64,000 nt of DNA from Opitutaceae bacterium (lineage in GTDB: Bacteria; Verrucomicrobiota; Verrucomicrobiia; Opitutales; Opitutaceae): NCBI GenBank assembly GCA_019634615.1, contig JAHCAZ010000002.1, positions 124,001 through 188,000 on the forward strand, read 5' to 3'. A model generated the notes under the pieces. That model was not told the DNA's origin. It did not search any database and saw only the letters and a program-made list of their open reading frames with translations. How positions within the stretch are numbered: position 1 is the first letter of the stretch; each line of letters starts with the position of its first letter. Shown here in pieces: positions 25,528 to 34,100 of the stretch. The translations under genes and the position numbers were made by a program.

Positions 25528-27231
25528 ATGGCCTCTTCCTCTCACAACCTCCTCGCCCCGGGCACACCCGGCCGTACCTGCGGCACGACGGGCCTCGGCG
25601 TCTGCCTCGACGCGCAGCGCTTCATCAAGCTCAACGCCGTCAGCGGCATCGTCTTCCTGCTCCTCGGCGGCATCGCCGCGCTGCTGCTCGCGCTGACGCG
25701 CTGGCAGACGGTGCACCTGCTGCCGGTGGACTGGTTCTACCGCATCCTCACCTTCCACGGCATCAACATGCTGATCCTGTGGATCCTCTTCTTCGAGGTC
25801 GCGATCCTCTACTTCGCCTGCACGACGCCGCTCAACGCGCGGCTCTACTCGCGCAAGGTGGCCTGGGTCTCGTTCGGCCTGATGATCGTCGGCGCGGTCA
25901 TGGTGGACTACATCATCCTCGCCGGCCAGGCCGACGTGATGATGACGTCGTACCTGCCGCTGCTGGCGCACCCGCTCTTCTACCTCGGCATCATCCTCGT
26001 GGCGGTCGGCACGCTCGTCGGCGTGTTCAACTTCTTCGCCACGCTCTACGTCGCCAAGCGCGACGGCGCCTACACGGGCTCGATGCCGATCGTGACCTTC
26101 GGCGCGCTGGCCGCCGCGATCATTGCGGTCGTCACGCTCCTGCACGGCGCGGTCGTGATGATCCCGACCTTCACCTACGCGATGGGCTGGACGGCCCAGC
26201 CTGATCCCGCGTGGTACCGCCTCATCTGGTGGGGCCTCGGGCACCAGTCGCAGCAGGTCAACGTCTGCGCGATGGTCGCGGTCTGGTACCTCCTCTCGCA
26301 CATCGTCGTGGGCGCGCGCCCGATCAACGAGGCCGTCTGCCGCACGGCCTTCGTCCTCTACATCCTCTTCATCAACCTCGCCTCGGCGCACCACCTCCTC
26401 GTCGACCCGGGCGTGGGCGCGACATGGAAGATCTGGAACACCTCCTACGCCATGTACCTCGCGGTGCTGGCCTCGATGGTGCACGGCTTCACCGTCCCGG
26501 CGGGCGTCGAGATCGCGATGCGTGAGAAGGGCTACACCGCCGGCATCTTCGGCTGGGTCACGGCGCTGCCGTGGCGCAACCCGGCGTTCTCCGCCACCGC
26601 CCTCTCGGTCGTCATCTTCGGCTTCCTCGGCGGCATCACGGGCGTCACGCTCGGCACGCAGCAGATCAACATCATCGCGCACAACACCCTGCGCATCCCG
26701 GGCCACTTCCACGTCACCGTGGTCGGCGGCACCTCGCTCGCGTTCATGGGTCTCGCCTACTACGTCGTGCCGCTGATCTTCCAGCGCGACTTCATCTTCC
26801 GCGGCGTGGCGCGCCTGCAGCCGTGGCTCTTCGGCATCGGCATCACGCTCCTCTCGTTCGGCATGTCGTTCGCCGGCTCGATGGGCGTCTCCCGCCGCAG
26901 CTGGGACATCGACGCGCAGGGCGTCTACGGCCCGGCGGCGCACCTCTGGCTCGGCGTGCTGGGCATCGGCGGCATCCTCGCTTTCCTCGGCCTGCTGACC
27001 TTCGTGCTGCTCTGCGTGGGCACGCTGCTCTTCGGCGCCAAGATCGAGAACCGCCCGATGGCCGACTGGGGCACGCCGCCCGCGCTCGCCGGCAGCCAGC
27101 CCGGCTCGCTCGCGCACGACCACTACGCCACCAAGGGCACGATCGTCCTCACCCTGGTCTTCCTCGCCTGCTTCGCGGTGTACTACTTCGCGAACTGGAA
27201 GGCGCTGGCCGACGTCTGGCCCGTGCGGTGA
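25528..27231 (+). CDS. Heme-copper catalytic subunit lacking the active-site tyrosine (probable CuA-type NO reductase)
   Basis: A 567-residue subunit I with at least 12 helices. Ligands are intact: His77 (TFHGIN, low-spin heme), His239 (WWGLGHQSQQV, copper), His288-His289 (ASAHHLLVDPG, copper), His393 and His395 (RIPGHFH, high-spin and low-spin hemes). In O2-reducing oxidases the His of helix VI is followed four residues later by the cross-linked Tyr (HPEVY). Here that position is Gln243 and the motif reads HQSQQ. Loss of this Tyr with all six His retained is the expected picture for eNOR-like or related NO reductases. Regulation and neighbours (Ric, NirK, Fnr-type box) agree. An oxidase of unknown substrate remains possible. 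Confidence 0.75.
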   Translation: MASSSHNLLAPGTPGRTCGTTGLGVCLDAQRFIKLNAVSGIVFLLLGGIAALLLALTRWQTVHLLPVDWFYRILTFHGINMLILWILFFEVAILYFACTTPLNARLYSRKVAWVSFGLMIVGAVMVDYIILAGQADVMMTSYLPLLAHPLFYLGIILVAVGTLVGVFNFFATLYVAKRDGAYTGSMPIVTFGALAAAIIAVVTLLHGAVVMIPTFTYAMGWTAQPDPAWYRLIWWGLGHQSQQVNVCAMVAVWYLLSHIVVGARPINEAVCRTAFVLYILFINLASAHHLLVDPGVGATWKIWNTSYAMYLAVLASMVHGFTVPAGVEIAMREKGYTAGIFGWVTALPWRNPAFSATALSVVIFGFLGGITGVTLGTQQINIIAHNTLRIPGHFHVTVVGGTSLAFMGLAYYVVPLIFQRDFIFRGVARLQPWLFGIGITLLSFGMSFAGSMGVSRRSWDIDAQGVYGPAAHLWLGVLGIGGILAFLGLLTFVLLCVGTLLFGAKIENRPMADWGTPPALAGSQPGSLAHDHYATKGTIVLTLVFLACFAVYYFANWKALADVWPVR

Positions 27232-27239
27232 ACCGGTAG

Positions 27240-28241
27240 ATGCTCGCCACCGTCCAGACCTCTCCCTCCGTCCCGCCGGCCGCCGCCGGCTGGGCGGACA
27301 CGCGTGCGGCCCGGTTCCTCACCGGCCCGGGTCTGCTCGTGTTCCTCGTCACGGCCCTGGCGGGTTACGAGGCCTTCCTCCTCGTCACCATCTTCGGGCC
27401 GACGGAGGGCGGGTGGTTGGGCGAATTCGTCCGCGACTTCCAGCTCTGGTGCTACCGCGGCGACCCGCGCACCGGCGGCATCTCGTGGCTGGCGGTGACG
27501 GTGATGATGTTCGAGCCGATCTTCGTCGTCGGCGTCGCCGCGCTCCTCTGGCGCCGCAGCTTCGCCCAGCTCCTGGCAACCGCCACGTGGCGCCGGCACG
27601 TCCGCGCCGCGGGCGCGGCACTGTTGCTGACCGCCGTGGCCGCCGGCGGCCTGGTGTACTACGCCCGCACCGACGCGCAGAAGGCCCTGATCCTTCCGCC
27701 GTTCCCGGGCGAGCGCATCCGCGTGGCGCTGGCGCTGCCCGACACGCCGCTGATCGACCAGAAGGGTGCGCCGTTCCGCTTCGCCGACCTCGAAGGCCGC
27801 GTCGTCCTTGTCACCGGGGTGTACGCCGCCTGCACCACGGCCTGCCCGGAGATCCTGCTCGAGATCAAGGCGCTGCTCGACGAGCTCCCGCCGGCGGAGC
27901 GCGCCGGGCTCAACGTCGTGGCGCTCACGCTCAACCCGGAGTACGAGACGGCGACGCTCATGGACGCGGTGACGTCGGTCCGCGGCTTCACCCATCCGGA
28001 GTTCCGCTACGTCAACGCCGCGCAGCCCGCGGCCATGCACGAGCTGCTCACCAGCCTGCAGTTCTCCGCCACGCGCAACGCGCAGACCGGCGTGATCGAT
28101 CACGCCAACCTCTTCCTGCTGGTCGACCGCACCAATCGCATCGCTTACCGCTTCACCCTCGATACCCGTCACCGCGCGTGGCTCCGTGTAGCCCTGCGCT
28201 CTTTGCTCAGCGAGGCCCATGGCGGAACACCAGCATCCTGA
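27240..28241 (+). CDS. SCO/SenC-type copper chaperone with an N-terminal membrane domain
   Basis: A 333-residue protein. Residues about 25-140 contain three to four membrane helices, which ordinary SCO proteins lack. Residues about 150-325 form a thioredoxin-fold SCO domain with the copper-binding CTTAC (CxxxC) and the distal His in VIDHANLFLLVD. SCO proteins deliver copper to, or reduce, the CuA site. Its position in the operon with the CuA subunit (8 bases after the catalytic subunit) indicates it serves that enzyme. It overlaps the next gene by 23 bases. The extra membrane domain is of unknown role and resembles no family I can name. Confidence 0.85.
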   Translation: MLATVQTSPSVPPAAAGWADTRAARFLTGPGLLVFLVTALAGYEAFLLVTIFGPTEGGWLGEFVRDFQLWCYRGDPRTGGISWLAVTVMMFEPIFVVGVAALLWRRSFAQLLATATWRRHVRAAGAALLLTAVAAGGLVYYARTDAQKALILPPFPGERIRVALALPDTPLIDQKGAPFRFADLEGRVVLVTGVYAACTTACPEILLEIKALLDELPPAERAGLNVVALTLNPEYETATLMDAVTSVRGFTHPEFRYVNAAQPAAMHELLTSLQFSATRNAQTGVIDHANLFLLVDRTNRIAYRFTLDTRHRAWLRVALRSLLSEAHGGTPAS

Positions 28242-30336
28242 CGTGGATTGCGAGGTGCTGGCGGATGCCATGGGTCCCGCACCCGAGGCCGCCGGCTCAT
28301 CGCCGCCGCCCCCTCCCACCCGGCTCGCGCGCCTGCTCGCCGCGGGCAACGGCGTCCTCACCCGCCTCGACACCCTGCTCGAGCGCTGGCTCCCGCGGGA
28401 GCTGAACCCGCTGGCGCATCTCGGTGCGGCGACCAACGCGCTCCTGCTGCTGGCGACCTTTTCGGGCGTCATGCTCCTCATCTGGTACTCGGCCAGCGTG
28501 CAGGCGGCGTGGAGCTCGCTCGCCGGCCTCGGGCCGCGCTCGCTCGGCGGGATCATGCGCAGCGTGCACCGGTATTCCTCGGACCTGCTCATGCTCTGCG
28601 TCCTCATCCATGCGCTGCGCACCTTCCTCGCGCGCAAGTTCGCCGACGCGCGCTGGCTCGCGTGGGTCAGCGGGGTGGCGCTGCTGGGGCTGGTGTGGTT
28701 CATCGGGTGGACGGGCTACTGGCTCGTGTGGGACCAGCGCGCGCAGCTGCTGGCGCTCGACACCATCCGCGCCCTCGACGTGTTGCCGGTCTTCGGCGAG
28801 CCGATGCTGCGACTCTTCGCGGCGGACCGCACGGTGCCGTCGCTGCTCTTCTTCGTCGTGTTCTTCCTGCACATGGTGCTGCCGCTCGGCATCGCGGCGG
28901 GTTTGTGCCTGCATCTGGCGCGGCTGAGTCGCTCGCCGCTGCTGCCGGATTGGCGGTTGTCGGTCTGGCTGATCGGGGCGGTATTCGCCGCGGCCCTCGT
29001 CTATCCGGCGACCAACGCCGCGCCGGCGCAGATGGCGCTGAAGCCGGATACCTTCACCATGGACTGGTGGTACCTTTGGCCGCTGGCGATCACGGCCCGG
29101 CTCTCGGGCGGCGGCATCTGGCTGGCGACGGCCCTCGCCGCGACGGGGCTCATGACCGTGCCCTGGTGGCTGGCGCGGCGGCGGCCGCGCGCGGTGTTCC
29201 AGGCCAAGGTGAACATCTCGCGATGCTTCGCGTGCACACTGTGCTCGCATGATTGCCCGTTCGGCGCGATCACCATGGTTCCGCGCACCGACGGGAAACC
29301 GTTCCCCTCGCAGGCGCAGATCGATCCCGACCGCTGCATCGGCTGCGGCATCTGCGCCGGGGCCTGCGACACGCAGGGCATCGGGCTCGAGTGGTTCGAC
29401 GCGCAGCAGGTGACCCGCGAGCTGGAGAGTTTTGTCATCACCGAGGTCGGCCGCGGCGCGCCGCCGGCGCTCGCGATGGTCTGCGCACAGTCGGACGGCG
29501 GCTGGGAGCAATTCGATGCGGTGGCCTGGGCGCTTCGCCTGCCGGGCTACAGCGTGCGGCCGATCCCATGCGCCGGCTGGGTGGAGCCGAAGCTGGTCGA
29601 GCGCCTGATCGCCAAGGGTGCGACGGCGGTGCTGATCGCGGGCTGCGGCTCGAGCGAGGCTTTCGCGAAGGAGGGCAACCGTTGGATGCCGGCGCGCCTC
29701 GCCGGCACGCGCGAGCCGGCCTTCCGGCCGACCCGCGCCGACCCGCGCAAGGTGGCGCACGTGACCTTCGATCCGCTGCGTCCGCAATTGCTGACTGCCG
29801 CCGCGACCCGGCTGCGCACGCAGGCAACCGCCCCGGCGCCAGCTGGGCGGTCGCGCGTGGGCATGGTACTCGCCGGGCTCGTGGTCACGGCCATCGCGTT
29901 GGCGGGGGTGCTAGCGGTCAGCGATGCGCGGTTCCGCAACCCGGTGTCGACGGAGGCGGAGTTCGTCTTTTCGTTCACCGCCCATGGCGACTGGCTTGAT
30001 GCCACGGCGGCGGCGGCGATCGATCCGGCGGCCGACAAGCGCCCGATCCACATGCGCACCGCCCAGCCGGCCAAGCGCACGCGCCAGCCGGTGACGGTGC
30101 GGCTGGAAGTGGACGGACAGGTGGAGGAGCGCGTCTTCCAGCCCAAGGGCCTGAAGTCCGACGGCGCCTCGGTGGGCGAAGTCCGGGTGCCGTTGACGCC
30201 GGGAAAGCACCGCGTGGCGATCACGCTGGGCACGGGCGCCGCGACTCAGACCTGGCAGGAAGAGATCGAGGTGCAGGAGCGCTACCAGCGGGTGCTGTTC
30301 TACGAGCCGGGCCACGGCTTCCGTCTCGAGCCCTAG
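28219..30336 (+). CDS. Cytochrome b / double [4Fe-4S] ferredoxin / MvhD-like fusion protein
   Basis: A 705-residue fusion. Residues about 60-320 are a cytochrome b/b6-type membrane domain with both bis-His pairs: His117/His131 and His218/His232, each pair 14 residues apart, for two b hemes. Residues 336-383 hold two [4Fe-4S] motifs (CFACTLCSHDCP and CIGCGICAGACD). Residues about 415-540 resemble the MvhD/FlpD delta subunit (PCAGWVEPKLVERLIAKGATAVLIAGC), although some of that family's cysteines are missing. A last helix at about 570-592 leads to a C-terminal periplasmic domain. It is the final gene of the NO-reductase-like operon, so it probably handles quinol or ferredoxin electrons for it. 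I know of no characterised equivalent. Confidence 0.85.
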   Translation: MAEHQHPDVDCEVLADAMGPAPEAAGSSPPPPPTRLARLLAAGNGVLTRLDTLLERWLPRELNPLAHLGAATNALLLLATFSGVMLLIWYSASVQAAWSSLAGLGPRSLGGIMRSVHRYSSDLLMLCVLIHALRTFLARKFADARWLAWVSGVALLGLVWFIGWTGYWLVWDQRAQLLALDTIRALDVLPVFGEPMLRLFAADRTVPSLLFFVVFFLHMVLPLGIAAGLCLHLARLSRSPLLPDWRLSVWLIGAVFAAALVYPATNAAPAQMALKPDTFTMDWWYLWPLAITARLSGGGIWLATALAATGLMTVPWWLARRRPRAVFQAKVNISRCFACTLCSHDCPFGAITMVPRTDGKPFPSQAQIDPDRCIGCGICAGACDTQGIGLEWFDAQQVTRELESFVITEVGRGAPPALAMVCAQSDGGWEQFDAVAWALRLPGYSVRPIPCAGWVEPKLVERLIAKGATAVLIAGCGSSEAFAKEGNRWMPARLAGTREPAFRPTRADPRKVAHVTFDPLRPQLLTAAATRLRTQATAPAPAGRSRVGMVLAGLVVTAIALAGVLAVSDARFRNPVSTEAEFVFSFTAHGDWLDATAAAAIDPAADKRPIHMRTAQPAKRTRQPVTVRLEVDGQVEERVFQPKGLKSDGASVGEVRVPLTPGKHRVAITLGTGAATQTWQEEIEVQERYQRVLFYEPGHGFRLEP

Positions 30337-30337
30337 G

Positions 30338-30416
30338 GGGAACGCTGATCTGCGCTGATCCTCGCCCATAGCCTGCCCGATTATCAGCGTGGATGAGCGC
30401 AGATCAGCGTTCCTTC
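30338..30416. repeat. Imperfect palindrome of CGCTGATC-type units
   Basis: A left arm AACGCTGATCTGCGCTGATC and a right arm that is its inverted near-copy (GCGCAGATCAGCGTT) enclose about 30 bases. It follows the stop of the fusion gene by two bases and may end the operon transcript. Confidence 0.7.
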
Positions 30417-30439
30417 AGTTCCGAGTTCGCGACCAAAGC

Positions 30440-30453
30440 ATGACCTGCGTCAA
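30440..30453 (+). promoter_or_regulatory. Fnr-type box upstream of the CopD-like gene
   Basis: ATGACCTGCGTCAA: one mismatch in the left half-site. The centre is 43.5 bases before the ATG at 30490, the same spacing as two other boxed genes. Confidence 0.65.
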
Positions 30454-30489
30454 GGCGGGGCGGGGCGCGGATGGGTAGATTGGGCGCGC

Positions 30490-30948
30490 ATGGTCACGTA
30501 TTACACCCTGCTTTGCCTCCACATCCTTGGCGCCACCATCTGGGTGGGCGGGCATCTGGTGCTCGCAACCACGATCCTGCCGCGGGCGTTGAAGGCGCGG
30601 AAGGCCTCGATCATCACCGACTTCGAGCAGGGCTACGAGCGCCTCGGCATGCCGGCGCTGGCCGTGCAGATCCTCACGGGCCTGTGGCTGGCGCACCGGT
30701 TGCTCGGCTCGGCGGCCAACTGGCTCGGCGATTCGCCGCACGCGCACATGGTGCACCTCAAGCTGCTCTTCCTGGCGGCCACGGTCGGCCTGGCCATCCA
30801 CGCCAAGACCCGGGTCATCCCGCGCCTGCGCGACGACAACATCCCGGTCCTGGGCGCGCACATTGTCGGCGTCACGATCCTCGGCGTCCTCTTCACCTTC
30901 GCCGGCGCGAGCCTGCGCCTGGGCGGTTACCCGCTGTTCGGCTCGTAG
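30490..30948 (+). CDS. CopD-like integral membrane protein
   Basis: A 152-residue protein with four membrane helices. The first reads LLCLHILGATIWVGGHLVLA, the pattern of CopD/DUF2269-type proteins, and His residues recur at helix ends (His12, His22, His69, then HAHMVHLKLLF and HAKTR). Such proteins are thought to handle copper or heme in the membrane. It lies after its own Fnr-type box and 11 bases upstream of a cupin gene, so the pair belongs to the same regulon as the copper-dependent nitrite and NO reductases. A specific substrate cannot be assigned. Confidence 0.75.
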   Translation: MVTYYTLLCLHILGATIWVGGHLVLATTILPRALKARKASIITDFEQGYERLGMPALAVQILTGLWLAHRLLGSAANWLGDSPHAHMVHLKLLFLAATVGLAIHAKTRVIPRLRDDNIPVLGAHIVGVTILGVLFTFAGASLRLGGYPLFGS

Positions 30949-30959
30949 AGATATTTCCC

Positions 30960-31307
30960 ATGAAAAAGAACACCCTCCTCGCCCCCGCTGAATCCGGCGT
31001 CTGCTCGCTGCTCGAGCCGGTGCAGAACGTCGCCCACGGCATCGTCAGCCGCGCGGTCATCACCACGCCGGGCCTGCGTCTCACGCTCTTCCACTTCGCC
31101 GCCGGCCAGGAACTCTCCGAGCACACCAGCAAGGCGCGCGCCTTCGTGCAGATCCTCACCGGCACGTGCAAGTTCACGGTCGGCCCGACGGCGCACACGC
31201 TCAAGCCCGGCGACCTGCTCCATCTCCCGCCCGGGGCCCCGCACGCCGTGCAGGCCCCCGAGGCCTTCTCGATGCTTCTCACCCAGGTGACCGAACCCGC
31301 CAACTGA
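30960..31307 (+). CDS. Small cupin-domain protein
   Basis: A 115-residue single-domain cupin. The first cupin motif is degenerate (GQELSEHTSKARAFVQILTGTCKF, with one His and a Glu), and the second is LKPGDLLHLPPGAPHAVQA with a terminal His. Similar small cupins occur often near nitrite/NO reductase genes in Fnr- or Dnr-controlled operons; their function is unsettled. It is probably cotranscribed with the CopD-like gene (11-base gap). One Cys (Cys15) lies near the N-terminus. Metal binding is likely but with an incomplete ligand set. Confidence 0.8.
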   Translation: MKKNTLLAPAESGVCSLLEPVQNVAHGIVSRAVITTPGLRLTLFHFAAGQELSEHTSKARAFVQILTGTCKFTVGPTAHTLKPGDLLHLPPGAPHAVQAPEAFSMLLTQVTEPAN

Positions 31308-31311
31308 TCCG

Positions 31312-31370
31312 CGCCCCCCCCCTCCCCGGCTTTGTCACGTATTGCGTGACAAAGCCCGGGAGGGGGGGCG
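31312..31370. terminator. Strong GC-rich hairpin after the cupin gene
   Basis: An almost perfect inverted repeat of about 25 bases per arm (left ending GGCTTTGTCAC, right starting GTGACAAAGCC, then a G-run matching an upstream C-run) with a 7-base loop. It begins five bases after the cupin stop. There is no U-run. A transcript end is likely from strength and position, but it could also be a member of the palindrome collection. Confidence 0.55.
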
Positions 31371-31382
31371 CCGTAACGCTGA

Positions 31383-31838
31383 ATGGACAAATCCCTGCTC
31401 CAGGCTTTGCAGGAGCGGCGGCCGCAGATCCGCGCCCGCTGGGACACCCTGCTGCGCATCGAGCGCGTGGAGACGCCGCTGGCGAATCCGGACACGCTCG
31501 TCTTCATGTTCGACCGCACGCTGGACGCCGTGCTGGCGGCCCTGCCCAAGCGTCCGCCCGAGCCGCTGTGCTCCCGGCCGCGCTGCCGCTGCGACTGCAA
31601 TCCGATGCGGGTCTATTACTTCGCGCTCGAGCAGGCGCTGATGGAGACGCTGATCGAGATCCAGGCGGAGCGGCCGAAACTGGACGCGACGGCCCGGGTC
31701 GCGGCGGTGACGGAACTCTGCACTGCGGTGCGGCGCATCGCGCAGCGCGAGCTGTCGGTGCTCGACCAGATCTGCCTGCAGCGGCCGCGCCGGGCGCGTG
31801 GACGGGCGGCGGCGAAGTCGGCGGAGTACGAGATCTGA
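31383..31838 (+). CDS. Unknown helical protein with a CxxxxCxCxC motif
   Basis: A 151-residue soluble, mostly helical protein. The middle contains [12 protein letters not shown] (Cys-x4-Cys-x-Cys-x-Cys at about residues 63-71), a potential metal or Fe-S site. The rest is an amphipathic four-helix pattern ([21 protein letters not shown] near the start) resembling the N-terminal non-heme sensor domains of RsbR-type proteins. I do not recognise a family. It follows the Fnr-regulated CopD-cupin pair after a strong hairpin, and precedes the A4 palindrome and convergent nrfA. A role in NO or metal sensing is speculation. Confidence 0.6.
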   Translation: MDKSLLQALQERRPQIRARWDTLLRIERVETPLANPDTLVFMFDRTLDAVLAALPKRPPEPLCSRPRCRCDCNPMRVYYFALEQALMETLIEIQAERPKLDATARVAAVTELCTAVRRIAQRELSVLDQICLQRPRRARGRAAAKSAEYEI

Positions 31839-31848
31839 GGCGGGCGAC

Positions 31849-31921
31849 GTAGCTACGAGCGTGAGCGAGTGGTTGGTCGGCGCACGCTGCCCAGATTCCA
31901 CTCGCTCACGCTCGTGGCTAC
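31849..31921. repeat. A-family hairpin A4
   Basis: Arms at 31849-31872 and 31898-31921 (core ACGAGCGTGAGCGAGTGG) enclose a 25-base loop unrelated to the other A loops. Unlike most A copies it has no F iterons around it. It lies between convergent genes. Confidence 0.88.
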
Positions 31922-31947
31922 ATGGGGTGTGCTCGGGCGGTGGGCGC

Positions 31948-33390
31948 CTAGTCCTGCGCGACGGCGGCGGGTTGCGCGGTGCGGGCGACGGCGATCTCGC
32001 CTTGGCGGGCGTAGTCGATCGCCTCGGCGAGGATACGGGCGGCCTCCTGCGGGGCGTGGAAGCCCATGGAGTTTTCTGCGGAGATGAAGTCGAGGCGCCA
32101 CTGGGCCTTGCGCTGGAGGTCGCGCGCGGCCTGCAGCTGGGGATCGGTCGCGCCGCGCTCCTTGGCGGCGGCGATGGCGTCCATCAGGCCGATGACGGCC
32201 TGCTCGCCGCGGTTGAGGAGGGCGACGTTGCGGTCCTGCACGAGGAGGGCGCGGGCCTTGATCTCCTGCTCGGGCACGCGGTGGCAGGTCTGGCAGGCCT
32301 GGGCGACGTTGAGGAGCGGCGAGCGCACGTGGTGGTTGCTGACCTTGATGGCGCCCTCGCGCACGTAGGGCATGTGGCAGTCGGAGCAGGAGACGCCGGC
32401 GCGGGCGTGGATGCCCTGGCTCCACAGCTCGAACTCGGGGTGCTGGGCCTTGAGGACGGGGGCGCCGCTCTCCTTGTTCTTGAAGTCGACGTGCTTCACC
32501 TCGTCGTAGTAGGCCTCGATCTGCTCGACCTTGAGGCCCTTGTGCCAGGGATAGGTGACGAGCTTGCCCTCGCCCTTGAAGTAGTACTCGACGTGGCACT
32601 GGGCGCAGACCATGGAGCGCATCTCCTGGCGCGTGGCCATGATATTGGGCTCGTAGCGGCCCGGGCGGCCGTCGCGGCGCCAGCGCTCGATGCTGGGGAG
32701 GTGCGGGGTCGGGTAGTCGGAGTCGGCGAGGACGCGGATGCCGTTGAGGAAGCCCGGGCGGTTGACGCGGAGGTTCATGTTCTCGGCGTCGTGGCAGTCG
32801 ATGCAGGAGACGGGGTGCTCGACGAGCTGGGTGGCCTCGCTGTACGGCATGGCGCAGACGACCTCGAAGCCCTTTTGGATCTGCTCCTCCCAGTGCTCCT
32901 TGCCCGCGGGGACGCCGGCCTTGATGCCCTGCTCGATGTAGGCGTTGAGGGTGGAGGCGTGGCACTGGAGGCAGGCGCCGGGCTGCTTGAAGTTCTTCAC
33001 GCGCTCGGTCTCGCGCTGGTCGATGAGCATGTAGGCGTGGCCGCGCTCTTCGCGGTAATCGACGCCGAAGGCATAGCCGTCGAAGAGGCGCCGCCAGACC
33101 GGATCCTCGTCGAGGTGCTGGAAGGCCTCGCTGCCGCCGTGGTTCGTGCGCTCGGTGTCGACCGTGCGCTTGTAGCTGTCGTACTGGCGCGGGTAGTTCT
33201 TGCCCCAGATGGCGGGGTCGATCGTCTGGTCGCTGACCTCGACGACGCGGAACACGTCCTTCGTGGCCTCGGCCTTCCGCGCCACGATGTTCTGGTACAG
33301 CATCAAAATCAGGAACGTGCCACCGGCGGTGGCGGCAAGGAGGAGGATGAGGACCCAGAGGGCGAGGCCGCGGCGATCAGTCGTTTTCAT
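31948..33390 (-). CDS. nrfA: Ammonia-forming cytochrome c nitrite reductase, CxxCH type
   Basis: A 480-residue pentaheme protein with an N-terminal hydrophobic segment (10-32) that serves as signal or anchor. Heme motifs: CLQCH (Cys140-Cys143), CIDCH (196-199), CAQCH (262-265), CSDCH (335-338) and CQTCH (366-369). The catalytic first heme is CxxCH, not the CxxCK of Escherichia coli, placing it in the CxxCH clade of NrfA. Conserved catalytic-side segments CHVEYYF and [10 protein letters not shown] are present. It reduces nitrite to ammonium in the periplasm with electrons from NrfH, encoded 95 bases upstream. Coexistence with NirK means nitrite can go to ammonium or to NO. Confidence 0.93.
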   Translation of the reverse strand: MKTTDRRGLALWVLILLLAATAGGTFLILMLYQNIVARKAEATKDVFRVVEVSDQTIDPAIWGKNYPRQYDSYKRTVDTERTNHGGSEAFQHLDEDPVWRRLFDGYAFGVDYREERGHAYMLIDQRETERVKNFKQPGACLQCHASTLNAYIEQGIKAGVPAGKEHWEEQIQKGFEVVCAMPYSEATQLVEHPVSCIDCHDAENMNLRVNRPGFLNGIRVLADSDYPTPHLPSIERWRRDGRPGRYEPNIMATRQEMRSMVCAQCHVEYYFKGEGKLVTYPWHKGLKVEQIEAYYDEVKHVDFKNKESGAPVLKAQHPEFELWSQGIHARAGVSCSDCHMPYVREGAIKVSNHHVRSPLLNVAQACQTCHRVPEQEIKARALLVQDRNVALLNRGEQAVIGLMDAIAAAKERGATDPQLQAARDLQRKAQWRLDFISAENSMGFHAPQEAARILAEAIDYARQGEIAVARTAQPAAVAQD

Positions 33391-33394
33391 GGGG

Positions 33395-33480
33395 ATAAAG
33401 GGAATGTGGAAATCAGGAAATCAGGGGATTGGGCGTCAGGTATTTTCCCGTTTTCCTGAGTTCCCTATTAATACCGGATT
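33395..33480. repeat. Imperfect palindrome of GGAAATCAGGAA-type units between nrfH and nrfA
   Basis: A left arm about 33408-33425 (TGTGGAAATCAGGAAATCAG) and an inverted right arm about 33449-33468 (TTTCCTGAGTTCCC) form a weak hairpin in the 95-base gap. It may adjust the ratio of NrfH to NrfA. Confidence 0.45.
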
Positions 33481-33485
33481 GAAGT

Positions 33486-33962
33486 TCAGCGGGTCGGGCC
33501 GTGCCCGACCTCGCGGTGACAGTGGACGCAGTCGAGCATGTGCTGGCGGTCGCCGGCGTGGGTGTTGATGCCGTCGACGATCTGCTGGTGGCAGTGCACG
33601 CAGTTGGCCTGGAGGACGGCGGAGTTGTGCCGGCGGATCATGATCGGCTCATGGAAGTCCTGCAGGGTGAAGCCCTTCGAGTGCCAGAAGCCGTTCTCCG
33701 CCTTGCTGAGGTATTTGAGGACGAAGTTCCGCGGGGTGTGGCAGTCGTTGCAGGTGGCGACGGCGTGGTGCGGCGACTTCTGCCAGCCGTCGAAGTGCTC
33801 GCGCATGATGTGGCAGTTCATGCAGGCCCGCGGGTCGTTGGAGAAGTACGACAGCCCGTGCGCGTAGGTGAACGTGTAGGTGCCGAGCCCGGCGAAGAGC
33901 CCGGCGGTGCAGGTCAGCGACAGCAGGAGGAAGATCCGGAGGCGGGGGCTAATCGCGGCCAT
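33486..33962 (-). CDS. nrfH: Cytochrome c nitrite reductase membrane subunit
   Basis: A 158-residue NapC/NirT-family quinol dehydrogenase. One membrane anchor (about 8-30) is followed by four CxxCH motifs: CMNCH (Cys47-Cys50), CNDCH (71-74), CVHCH (121-124) and CVHCH (145-148), the normal number for NrfH. FSNDPRACMNCHIM and WQKSPHHAVATCNDCH match the quinol-site region of the family. It takes electrons from menaquinol and passes them to NrfA. It is the first gene of the nrfHA pair. A weak Fnr-type half-site (TTGAC-N4-ATTGG at 33989-34002, minus strand) is 33 bases before the ATG. Confidence 0.93.
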   Translation of the reverse strand: MAAISPRLRIFLLLSLTCTAGLFAGLGTYTFTYAHGLSYFSNDPRACMNCHIMREHFDGWQKSPHHAVATCNDCHTPRNFVLKYLSKAENGFWHSKGFTLQDFHEPIMIRRHNSAVLQANCVHCHQQIVDGINTHAGDRQHMLDCVHCHREVGHGPTR

Positions 33963-34018
33963 GATGCGGGGCTAATACAGGTGACGGACCAATCGAGGTC
34001 AAGGCACAGGAGCCGGAG

Positions 34019-34093
34019 GTAGGAGCCTGCTTGCAGGCGAGTGGGCGCGGCGCCGCGGGTGTGACCCGGGATCGCCTGCAAGCAGGCTCCTAC
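34019..34093. repeat. B-family hairpin B1
   Basis: Arms of 22 bases at 34019-34040 and 34072-34093 (left begins GTAGGAGCCTGCTTGCAGG, right is its exact inverse) enclose a 31-base GC-rich loop. The same element lies inside the coding sequence of the SCO gene at 36261-36317. It sits between the DUF2249 and nrfH genes. Confidence 0.9.
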
Positions 34094-34100
34094 AAGGGCA

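Noticed and set aside
33989..34002. Fnr-type box in front of nrfH
   Set aside because: Only one half-site is good (TTGAC-N4-ATTGG). It is mentioned in the nrfH entry but not listed as a site.
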